NCBI GenBank assembly: GCA_015680685.1
Contig: MNCI01034695.1
Location: forward strand, 101,136-165,135
Length of the DNA stretch: 64,000 nt
Origin: Gnetum montanum
Taxonomy: Eukaryota > Streptophyta > Gnetopsida > Gnetales > Gnetaceae
Direction: 5' to 3'
Of this stretch, positions 10,001-19,229 are shown one piece after another. The notes beneath the pieces were generated by a model. It had not been told where the DNA came from. It did not search any database and was given only the letters and a program-made list of their open reading frames with translations. Numbering within the stretch: position 1 is the first letter of the stretch; each line of letters opens with the position of its first letter. The translations under genes were made by a program, and so were the position numbers.

Positions 10001-11197
10001 ACATAATGTCTTGGTAATGTGTCATCCGTATTGATGCTTGTTCTCTGTCAGGAGCTCACCTCCGATGGGATCCAGCGGAGCCCATTGATCTGGACACAGC
10101 GGAGCCCCCATCTGATGGGACAGTCGTGCCATGCCACATTTATGAGGAAATGCGTAAATGTGCGTTATGCTCGACACGCTCCGTATGGGGAAGTAGGAAT
10201 TTTAATGAAAGCCTATGGAAAAGGGTGCAATGGTCGGAGTAGAGGGTTGAATCCTTGACCAAGGAAGTTGAGGACTTAAGGGCATGGTACGAATTCTTAC
10301 AGGCTCGAGTGACGGGGGATGAAGACTGGCGTACCACTGTTATTCATCACTCCCGTTATTGGACAGCCATCAAGAATAGCGTACAGAACAGTCAGGCATT
10401 AGTAGAGCAGAGGATGCAAATTGATCTCCTAGATTAGAAACTCCGGGACTGGAGGGACTACTGCGCCAGCCTACAGGAATGGGGGCAAAAGGAGAAGGAC
10501 CACAAGCATGTGTATAAAAGGGAAAGTGCCGCTTATAGAAAACGTTACCACGATTCCTCCATTAAAGCTCGATCCCTGGAGGTTTTCGTGGACACCATCG
10601 GAATGTCCGAAGCTTTCAAGAGGTTCGAAGAGCAGGTGACCGTAACTACATCCCCAGAGAGAGCAATGGTTTTCCCTGGGAATCAAGCTACAATCCCTAC
10701 TTTCTTCTCAGATCCACCCTGCTAGAGTAGCGTGGAGAAAGGGAAGGTGAAAGCTGGAGCTACGTTGGACGAGGATGTGTGGCCAGACTTGATAGAGGAT
10801 GAGATTATGCAGCAGTTGTCGGCTGGTTTGGACAAGCTTCCCTTTGCCGCGGAAGTAGGGCCTTCATGAGTAAGTTTACACATGGCTTAGTCGGAAAATT
10901 TTCTGACTAGCGTCGTCTATTCTAATTTTTGATGTTATTTGGTTTTAGGTACCGGAAGAAGGTAGAGAAAATATGCTAGCTGAAGGGCCGGGAGAGGAAA
11001 CTGTGGAAGCAGAGGCGGAACGCAACGATGAAGAGCATCCTCCTGTGGAGCTAGTGCCGGAATGAGAGCCTCATGAAGGGGCAGTCGTTCTTGGAAGCAT
11101 AATTCCCAGAAACGAAGGCCCACTGGAGGACGACCTTTTGGGGCTAGATCTGGAGTTAAGAGACACTGGTGATAGTGGCAGTAGGGGGAATGCGTAA
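7046..11197 (+). pseudogene. Antisense eight-exon gene inside A1, between protease and RT
   Basis: Exons inferred by comparison with A2: 7046-7164, 7438-7888, 8007-8281, 8380-9420, 9501-9775, 9845-9973, 10052-10869, 10949-11197. Introns are short (about 70-270 bp) and most have GT and AG ends. The phases join correctly for the first four junctions (exons 1-5) if one indel is allowed, and the last junction is phase 0. The protein starts MAPKTKRKNAKLAKID, has a conserved central part (VNFDIDAQLFSNLFGIPSN, then LRNEMVELRKKLESRFNVHY), a probable coiled-coil region in exon 7 (LTKEVEDLRAWYEFLQ, LQEWGQKEKDHK) and an acidic C-terminus with GPLEDDLLGL. Stops and shifts break this copy, and the intron 1 donor is AT instead of GT. 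No catalytic motif is visible. The central part recalls the 'putative plant transposon protein' family often annotated in plant retroelements; this is from memory and unverified. Confidence 0.75.
9577..9720 (+). repeat. Three in-frame 48-bp repeats in antisense exon 5
   Basis: Three tandem 16-residue units occur (EEAPAVSMSRVQVPVH, EAAPAASGSCIQAGVR, EEAPATGTSDAQTPVR). The matching exon in A2 has a single unit at 42788-42835. The 48-bp length keeps the reading frame, so copy-number change here would be tolerated by a protein. Confidence 0.85.
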
Positions 11198-11393
11198 TTA
11201 TTATTTACGCAAAATTTTGTTAATGTTGAATGTAGTATCATGTTACGAATGACTTGAAAGACATGTTATAAAACCTGGTGGATGCGTTGAATATCAATTA
11301 CATATATTTATATATTTTTTTTTGTGTTTTGTCGATAGGGTGCAAATGTAACTGTTGAAAAGTTCACCTAAGTAATAATGATAGAGCGTGGTT

Positions 11394-11727
11394 CCTAGTT
11401 TAAGGCCGTTGCGGGCCGGAAACGTAAAGTAAAGAAATTGTAAATGATGATTGTAGATAACTCTGGATAACTAGTTTAAGGCCGTTGCAGGCCAACTGTG
11501 TAACTACATATGACAGTATGAAGAGCCTGATTTTGTGTAACTAGTTTAAGGCCATTGCCAGCTAGAGGGTAACTGCGTAAATGATAATAAGTAATCCTAC
11601 ATTACTAGTTTAAGGCCGTTGCGAGCCAACATATGAGTTTGCATAAACTAGCTACTAGTTTAAGGCCATTGCGGGCCAACATACGAGTTTGTGTAAATTA
11701 GCTACTAGTTTAAGGCCGTTGCGGGCC
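11394..11727. repeat. Six-unit GGCC-hairpin repeat downstream of the antisense gene (A1)
   Basis: Six copies of CTAGTTTAAGGCCGTTGCGGG with a trailing CC start at about 11394, 11471, 11541, 11603, 11654 and 11704. Each has the stem GGCC, a six-base loop and GGCC. The layout (AGTTTA, stem, six-base loop, stem) is the same as in the 3106-3750 array with different stem bases. A2 has three copies at 44434-44543. Confidence 0.85.
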
Positions 11728-11944
11728 AACATACGAGTAACCACATAATAGAATATAATCCTGCGTAAGTGCGTAAAATAATGTGAAAGTGTAAATGAGG
11801 TGAGTATGATAAAACACGCAAGAAATGGCAAGCGTAAACACGAAAAGCGAATGTATCGTAAAAGTATGTTGAAACAAAAGTGGCTGTTCAATAAGGAGTA
11901 CGCTATCTTACAAGGAAATGGTGATGCACACAGAAGACCCTTGT

Positions 11945-12770
11945 TCAACTGTCGATACACAATTATCTCCTAATGGCCTTCACGTTGAGCGCTGCATAAG
12001 GGCGAGGAGGTTTGGGGTTTGGCTCTTCTACGCTGTCACCTGGAAATGGCAGGTCGGCCTAGGCTAGACCGTCGTCATTGTTGTCGATTTGTTCAGGGGC
12101 TTGGAGATGGGACTGATCATCAGTGGTTTCAATCTCTGAACCTCTTTCTTCTTCGATGTTGTTGACGGTCCTAGGGGTGACCTCGTCGCCATGTATGATA
12201 ACCTCCCCTCTGGTGTAGGGCAGGTGTATCTCTTGATGTATCGGCGACGAGACTGCCCTCAGCTAGGCTAACCACGACCTCCCTAAGATTAAGTTGAAGC
12301 CGGGCATCTCCTCGATGACTAAGAATGTGGCTTCCGTTGGGAATTGATCCCCCGCCACAAACTCAATATGTACCGTCCCCTTGACTTGAACCCATGCTCT
12401 GTTGAACGATTTTATGCAGGCCGTCGTCGTGGGAGTGATCTGGTCGACCAAGCCCAACCTATCCACTATGGAATAGGGAACGACGTTGGTTGCTGTGCCA
12501 TCATCCACGTGTACCCTCCGGATCCGGTACTGGCCGACCCGAATGGTAATGAACATAGGCTCAGTCGTTATTTTACCTTTCTCTGGGTCGTCTTTGACGG
12601 ACTCGTCAAGAAAGGTCAGTGAGGTAGGCTTGGGTTGTTCAGCTTCGGAAGGAAACATGATAGTGTGTATCGCTTCCTCTTCTGCCGGTAGGTTCGCATC
12701 CACCGTTATGGATGTTCTCGAGACATCATCAGTAAGTTATACAGGCTCAGCGTTGTGTTCTTTTGCTTAA
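11945..12770 (-). pseudogene. A1 aspartic protease and gag-pro C-terminus
   Basis: The minus-strand frame contains RVHVDDGTATNVVPYSIVDR, the retropepsin-type active-site turn, then FLVIEEMPGFNLILGRSWLA, the flap-distal and ILGR part. Asp-Asp-Gly stands where Asp-Ser/Thr-Gly is usual; A2 has VDDGAAANVIP, so this is a family trait rather than a hit in one copy. After a stop (where A2 reads LAQLRAVSSP) the frame continues to LNVKAIRR and ends at a TGA near 11945. Compare 44781-45614 in A2, which is open through the same region. The antisense gene and its repeats begin downstream. Confidence 0.85.
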
Positions 12771-12828
12771 GAGCTTGCATCGAGGAGGTATTTCTCTCGG
12801 TAGGATTGTTTATCCCCTTTGTCCTTCT

Positions 12829-15685
12829 TCATTCGGCCCAAAAGACAGATCTCTCGAGGCGGAGCAGTGTCAGTGGGAGGGTCATTCTTTTTTCTGCCAA
12901 GAGAAGGTGGCTGCATTTCTGTACCTTTAGTCTACTTCTGGGGTGTGGACAAAGGCACAGAGGCCAGGGGCCTGGGCTTAGGGAAGCTGAGCGTAAGGTG
13001 GTCTTTTGTTGTGTTAACTGCGGTATTCTCCCCATTTCGCTTGGGAGGCGATGGCTGGTTATCTTGACGAGAGGTCTGCCCTTGCATGAGAGGAGCAGGC
13101 CGTGGTTCTGGCGCCCTGATAATGAAGGGCGCTCTAGGCCTGGGCGCGGACAGAGCCACGGCTTGAGTACTATCGCGTGACTGAGGGCGTACCTGGAAAG
13201 GTGTCCGTATAATGAAAGGTGGCCATGAGGCCCCACCGACTGCCGCTGAAGTAGTTGGCCCCCTTGGTGAGCTGGCGGGCACGCGCAAGACAAAAGGCTA
13301 TTTTGGTGGTCCCTTACGCTCACCGTCCATACTCACCACAGTGATTGTATAAGGATCGTAGTTTGCATTCAACGGATCCTTATATACATGCAGTGTTTGA
13401 TTTTCCGGACGCGTAGGGTTACTGCTGTCTAATTTTAGATGACCTTCGTCGATCATGCGTTGAATGTCATCCTTCAATGCCCAGAAATAATCCGTGTCGT
13501 GACCACACATCTAGTGGTAGTCACAGAAACGGTCTAGCCTGAAAGATCTCGGGACTGCTGGTTCATTAGGCAGGGCTAAAGAAGGGTCCTTCAGCAGTTC
13601 ACAGTGACGTCTGTGATGCCTCAGGGATTCCTCGGACACCTTCTTCGGTTGAATGTGCCCTGCCACTAATAGTTGTTTCAGCAGTTCAGAATGTTTTACA
13701 GGTAAAGCCGCATATTTTGAACGATCTTTACGCTCAAAATTTGGCTTTGGCTGGGGGGAATCTTCAGAGGCAGCTGTGGTTTGGCTGGTGCCGGCTCCGG
13801 CCGTGGCCTCGGGAGGCGCTGTTGTGGGTGCCTTCTTGTTCTTGTTCTTTGCATTTTCAGTCAGCGCAGCTACTGTCGTTGTCGCTGCCTTGCCTTTGTC
13901 TTTCGCTTTGTTGTGTGCATTTTTGTAGGTGACATATGCTGGGTCTTTGCTGGCCTCCGCAGCATCTTGGATGCTTCGGACCTGGGCGAAGGCCTAATGT
14001 ATATTGCCGGGGGAAAGATAATACAGCTTAGACTTAATAAATTCGTTGACTGCTCCCTTGAATATAGCCAGTAGATGGGATTCCACGATCGGGTCGCAGA
14101 TCTCATTCAAGGTAGCATTCCAACACTGTATAAACTTTTGGACTGGCTCGAGCGGGTCTTGTTTCACCCCCATCAACTGTTCCAACATGACTTCCAGCTT
14201 CAGGATGTATTTGAAATGGGTCACAAATTGAGTCAGCAGCTCTTCCAAGGTTGAAATGGAAGAGCGTGGGAGAGCGCTATACTAGTCTAAAGCCTTCCCT
14301 GTTAATGACATCGCGAAGACTCAGATTAAAGTTTGCGGCCACTGTTGTAACAACAAAGATTCAGACCTGAAGGTGGCTAGATGAGTGTTGGGATCCCCTT
14401 CTCCATTATACTTGGTAAAATGAGGGAGGGACATCCCTGGTTGCAACGATAGCATGGGGACCGTTGGATTGATCGGATCATCCTGATAAAAGTCCATGAT
14501 CTGGATAGTATCAGATCCAGAGGCTTTAAGGCGCCGGACCTCCTCAGTGAGGGTCTGTATAAGCTGGAAGGCTTGGTCTAAACCTGTTGGCGGAGGTGTC
14601 TGTGCAGCAGGCATAGGAGGTTGGACTAGGTGGGCAGCCCTAGGAAACTGGAATGTAGGAAGTGGTTGGCTAACTGCTGGTGGAACAGGGATTCCTGCAG
14701 GCTGGGGGACCTGTGAAGACCACCATCGACCGGTCTAAGACGAGATGTTAACTCCTGCCTGCTGTGTAGGATAATGGTAGGTATATTGAGGAAACACCTA
14801 CGAAAATTGTGCCACAGGTGCGACCGAAGGCTGTGCACCGTACACTGCAGAAGGGTGGTGTTGTGTAGTAGGGTCGATCCATTGACTTGTTGCAGGATAT
14901 TGAACAAAGGTTTGCTATGGTACGGCTGTGGTATTTTGTTGAGTTGGTGGGGGCGGGAACATTTGCGCTGGACGAGTTGTCGGTACAGTGTGAGCTTTTA
15001 CCTGAGGGATGAAATGGGGCGCGACAGTCACCGGGACCACCGCCGGAATACTAATTACCTGTTGCGACGGAACCACCCCCGCGTTATGGTGTGATTGTTG
15101 TGCTTGCAACCCAGATGGCTACGCGTTGGCCCGTGGAAAGATAGGGATGTGCGTCTACATGGTCACGGCTAGGTCAAGAGAGGCTGCCTCTCCGTCGAAA
15201 GGGAACAACGAATTTACGTGCGTGTGGGGCGTCAGAGTATGGAACGAATGTTCCGACAGAGCCGCGAATTCGTCCTCTACCTCTTCCCCATGCTGGGGCT
15301 CCACCATAGGTTGTGAAGTCTGGCCTTTCGCCATGACCAACTGTGTGATAATTTCGTGTTGGTGTTTGGTCAAGGGAATTATGTCGTAGGCTGTCGGCTT
15401 AAAATCATAGCCCCCTCGGTGGAGCACCTCAAAGTTTCGCTTCGCTTCAATCTCGGCTCGGCTGAGAGCCAGCCTCGCCAGGATCTTGACACATATGAAA
15501 TTGCATTATTTAGGGGTTATAACCGTGAAGATAGGCTCTTTCCCCTGAAGCCTCAATGAACGGCGTGGTGGGCCCTGAGGTCTCGTTGCGCCCGGAGCTG
15601 GTCCTGTGACCACTGTAGGATTGATAGGTGCAACACCCAGATCGGTGGTGACCATGGCAGTTGTGTTTCAGTAAAAGGAATCCAT
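12829..15685 (-). pseudogene. A1 gag
   Basis: The start is set at ATG 15683-15685, equivalent to the ATG at 48551 in A2. Recognisable parts in order are an N-terminal segment (RGGYDFKPTAYDIIPLTKHQ), a Pro/Gln-rich spacer, the retrotransposon gag core (IQIMDFYQDDP, MSLPHFTKYNGEGDPNTHL, LEELLTQFVTHFKY, VQKFIQCWNATLNEICDP), a Lys-rich stretch and a zinc-finger-like FCDYH...CGHDTDYFWALKDD. The last Cys of that finger is Phe in this copy, while A2 keeps CGHDTDYCW. Several stops and shifts occur, including one just after PQTLI. Gag is capsid-like and would package element RNA. Confidence 0.88.
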
Positions 15686-15908
15686 TGATTGATGAAATCT
15701 AGAGTAACTGGTAATCGGATCTAAAAGAAAATGGCTGGCAACAAAAAGCACAAAAGGCTTTCTACCTTGAAGGATTTCAAAGAAATCGTCTTTGCGACCG
15801 ATCTATACCTCGCGATTGACCGTAGACTTCCCTAGAGGTATCACGTCTATGGTTTAGGGTATGGATCACTACCAGGGCTACCTGAAATATCCGGATCGGA
15901 GCCTGAAG

Positions 15909-15926
15909 GCCCTCCTTCTAGCACCA
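15909..15926 (-). other. Primer-binding site of A1
   Basis: Read on the minus strand, six bases inside the 5-prime LTR comes TGGTGCTAGAAGGAGGGC, whose TGG start pairs with a tRNA CCA end. The tRNA is not assigned. A very similar string, TGGAGCTAGGAGGGC, lies at 62056-62070 in element C. In A2 the site has decayed beyond recognition. Confidence 0.6.
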
Positions 15927-15932
15927 GAAAAC

Positions 15933-17665
15933 TGTAATGACAGAAAACGTCGGTAGCTAGAAATACCGACCAAGATTCCGTGTATACAGTTTTAACCACA
16001 GATCCGCGCGAGGGCTATGCTAGAAAAAAGCGAATCCACGGCACCCTGAACGGTCTTTTCGATCAGACAGGGACTTATGGGTCAGTAAAATAATGAAGAT
16101 TACATATCTTTGTGTGCTGCGATTTGATTCGAGGGATCGTGAAAACCGGAGGAAAACGACATGGATAGATCGCTACGCTGATAACGTCAAACACTCCGAA
16201 GAGACGCTAATTAGGAGAGAAATGCTTGATTCTCAAAGATCTATGTTTTGATTTTTGAAAGAATGTATGTTACGTTACAATGGGGGAGGCCCCCGATAAC
16301 AAGATGTAAAAATGAGCACAAAACAACAAGGAAACTACCCAGACAGAAGTCCGATCTACCTCATAGGCTAAAGCTGGGATGCAAGGATTGTCAAGCTCTG
16401 AGGTCTACCGATCAATTGTTTCTGACCGGTAGAGTCTACAAACTGGGCGGGACAATCTCAAAATCCATGTTCTGCTTCTTTTCTTCGAGCAGATTCTGCA
16501 CAGGGCAGCGATCACTAATGGAATGCTCTCTCTTGTTGCTCAGGCTCAAGCGCACTGTGCTCTGTTCTTGTTGAGGGATGATGTTGTCGGTAGTTATCAA
16601 AAGGTTACTCTTCGTTTCTCTGTTCAAGGCGATAAGTGCTTCCTTGCTTATAAAATGCTCTTACCCTTTTGATTTTCTGCTGCTCAAAGTGATAAATGCT
16701 CTGGTGCTCAGAAAAATGCCTCTGCTTCTCTAATTTGCCAACCCTTTGTATCTTTGTCAACTGAGGTATTTATAGGCCGTGACACTCCGTGGAAAAGGCG
16801 CAACCCTGATGACGTGGATCCCGGATTTTTCGGATTCCGTTGACTTGATCATTTTAAGTCAGACTGTGACTACGCACAACACGCTCGTTTGCGTGTTGTG
16901 CATGTGAAGAGCAGGTACATGTTGAGCGTGCTTCAATTGCTTTCAGGCTGTATTACACTCATTCACGTTGTGTTGCGTGTATGAGCATAATCCGATATAA
17001 AAACAACATGCTCAAAACTGTTTTATGCTCACTATGCAGCTATGCGTAACAAAGCGTAGAGAATGTCTAATTTACGCTCACCACGCAGCTGTGCGTATTG
17101 AAGCATAAACAATGTCTAATTTACGCTCATTACGCAACTACGCGTAATGAAGCATAAACGACTAACTTAATGATAACACGCAATGATATGTGCCGCCGCG
17201 TAACGAGCGTAAAGACAAGTTATTCATGCGCTGCGAGAAAAAATGTCGAACTGTTGTGCTTCTCTAGACTCGGCCTTCGAATATTTTGGAGCTTATTACG
17301 CTCATTACGCTGACATGTGTGATAGAGCGTAAACTTGTCCTTGAACAAAAGACTTAGCAAAATACACAAGAGATCGCGTATCATGCTGCTTAAGCTTCTC
17401 CCTATGCTAAAGCAACTATCCTTTTGATGTCGGACTATGTCAAAACACCATCACGCTAAGCGTCATTACGTTATGTCGCGTGATATAGCGTAAATAGCAA
17501 AAGCATAGAGAGATTAGAAATCTGCATAGGAAGTTGCGGACTTGATGCTATGCGCCTCTTGGCGCTGCTCTTTCTTATTCCCCCCTTTGGAATGCTGAGA
17601 TGCACCCTTGCCTGAATTGCGAATCTTTGCCTGAGGCCAACTCGCAATTTTTTAATGGTGTTTTA
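15933..17665 (-). repeat. A1 LTR, right copy (5-prime LTR in sense)
   Basis: This is the partner of 255-1988. It starts TGTAATGACAG and ends GTGTTTTA, so the terminal CA has become TA. The TATA box is at 16766-16776 and the palindrome cluster at about 16870-17500. Differences from the left LTR are mainly C/T and G/A. Confidence 0.93.
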
Positions 17666-17670
17666 GTGGC
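17666..17670. repeat. Target-site duplication of A1 (right copy, GTGGC)
   Basis: This is a perfect match to 250-254, directly after the end of the right LTR. Confidence 0.92.
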
Positions 17671-18085
17671 TACGCCTAGATGTGAGGGGGAGGAACATCA
17701 TTTTCTAAGAAATCCATCGTGAGGGGTTCCTCGGCTCCTATTTCACTAATGACGTGGGGAACCTTGCCCTTCAGTAGTGAATGTTGGCTCTCCTGCCGTG
17801 CGTCCCGAATACATTGGGCATTTGTGGGTTGATAATCGCTTATGCGATATATTCCAGCAACGTATTCAGCGAATAAGTCCTACATGCCAATCTGTGCCAA
17901 TTCACAGAGGAGCATGTTCGGAACGGATCAATCTGGTGGCAAGACTATATTACCAACCGAATCTCTCCAGCGCAACTGGTCATCTTGATGGAGGGTAAAA
18001 GTGTAATCAGGGATATACTCATCGGGATGAGTATAAGTTATCGAATACTGTTTAGGACTTGGCTGATATGGGTTATGCGTATGAT
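17671..18085 (-). pseudogene. Element B0: gag 5-prime part and leader, right of A1
   Basis: This is the continuation of the B0 gag from position 254. It matches the B2 region about 56400-56800 in order (gggaggaacatcatttt, then ggtatatactcatc-ggatga). No open frame of note is present. The segment runs into an assembly gap that hides the PBS and the LTR start. Confidence 0.6.
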
Positions 18086-18250
18086 NNNNNNNNNNNNNNN
18101 NNNNNNNNNNNNNNNNNNNNNNNNNNNNNNNNNNNNNNNNNNNNNNNNNNNNNNNNNNNNNNNNNNNNNNNNNNNNNNNNNNNNNNNNNNNNNNNNNNNN
18201 NNNNNNNNNNNNNNNNNNNNNNNNNNNNNNNNNNNNNNNNNNNNNNNNNN
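18086..18250. other. Assembly gap (165 n)
   Basis: There are 165 unresolved bases. By comparison with B2 the gap covers the end of the B0 leader, the PBS and about the first 120 bp of the LTR. Gap length may be estimated rather than measured. Confidence 0.95.
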
Positions 18251-19113
18251 TTTTCTTGTAAGTGTCACGGTGTATGGTTAAGCAAGTCTGAGGTATGTGA
18301 TTTTTTTGGTATTTTCGGCTTATCTCCTATGCTATCAGAGGAAAGGGTTGAAAAACTAAGCTAACTCTAACTAAAGATCTAAGTCTAAATTAACTAGCGT
18401 CAGCATCCGTTCCTAGTTACTGGACACACCCTGAACTATGTAACTGTGGCTTACCAAACACTAACCATTACTGGGATTGCCACACATAACGCAACTGCTC
18501 GAAGCGATCGTACTGAGGCACCTATTTAGCTTAAGTGTGATAAGCAGCCGATTCCTTAGCTAGCCATACACACCCGATATCACACGTTCTAGCCTAGCAA
18601 TGAGCAGCCGATTCCTTGACTAGCCATACACATTGGACTACCACTAGGATTACCAAGCGCAGAATCCTGGAATATGCTACTGGGTTACCAAGCAGCCAAT
18701 GCTCGTAATCAAGTCGTACTCATGCATTGCGACAAGCAGCCGATTCCTTGACTAGCCGTACACGTCCGTAGACGTTCGTAATCAAGTCGTACTTGTACGC
18801 ACTAGGAAAGCAGTAAATAAACAACAATAAAACCATGTACTACAAGGTTTATCCAATCAAGTTCGTCTTTATTACCGTACACAACTTGGGTTCAGGTTAC
18901 AAGCTGCTCGAATAAAGAGTCGTTCACTCTAGGAGTTCTACTACGGGCACATGGGAAAAATTCTAACTCTAGAGTGATCAATCTGCCAGAGCTTTGCTAC
19001 TTCTAGCTAGGATTGGGAAATGAAGGGAGTGCCGCCTCTTATTTATAGATATGGAGGTGGACCGCGATATCGCGTACGGGATATCGTAGGGGAAGACACG
19101 ATATCGCGGCACA
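18251..19113 (-). repeat. B0 LTR (5-prime LTR in sense), left end in gap
   Basis: It is colinear with the two B2 LTRs: tggttaagcaagtctgaggtatgtg, the block around taaccattactgggatt, acaaggtttatc, ttcgtctttatta, and the GATATCG-rich end. A minus-strand TATA box (CTATAAATAAG) is at 19038-19048. It also carries extra internal repeats of agcagccgattccttg(a)ctagcc (about 18543, 18606, 18724) not seen in B2. The end at ...GGCACA is approximate. Confidence 0.8.
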
Positions 19114-19229
19114 TGTAGGTTGCGTCTCATAAAGTAGTATTAGTAGTGGTATCAAACACAATCATGGGGGATGACATTGCAATGGCAACAATACCCTTAT
19201 AGATAGTTAGATATGTATGGATACTATGT

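Larger units (their letters stand above)
255..17665 (-). mobile_element. A1: complete Tat-like Ty3/gypsy LTR retrotransposon, 17.4 kb
   Basis: Two direct LTRs of about 1734 and 1733 bp enclose, in minus-strand order, a PBS, gag, aspartic protease, a 5-kb block with an antisense gene, RT, RNase H, a second archaeal-type RNase H, integrase, a tandem-repeat 3-prime region and a polypurine tract. Protease-RT-RH-aRH-INT order with dual RNase H is established for the Tat lineage (Ogre, Retand, Grande). The long insert between protease and RT sits where Ogre elements carry an intron. The element is inserted in the gag of B0. All frames are broken, so it is not autonomous now. LTR differences seen by eye are mostly transitions at several percent, so the insertion is old. 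Confidence 0.93.

Noticed and set aside
12755-13180. Plus-strand ORF opposite gag-pro
   Set aside because: It is the reverse-complement shadow of the gag C-terminal region and is not conserved in A2.
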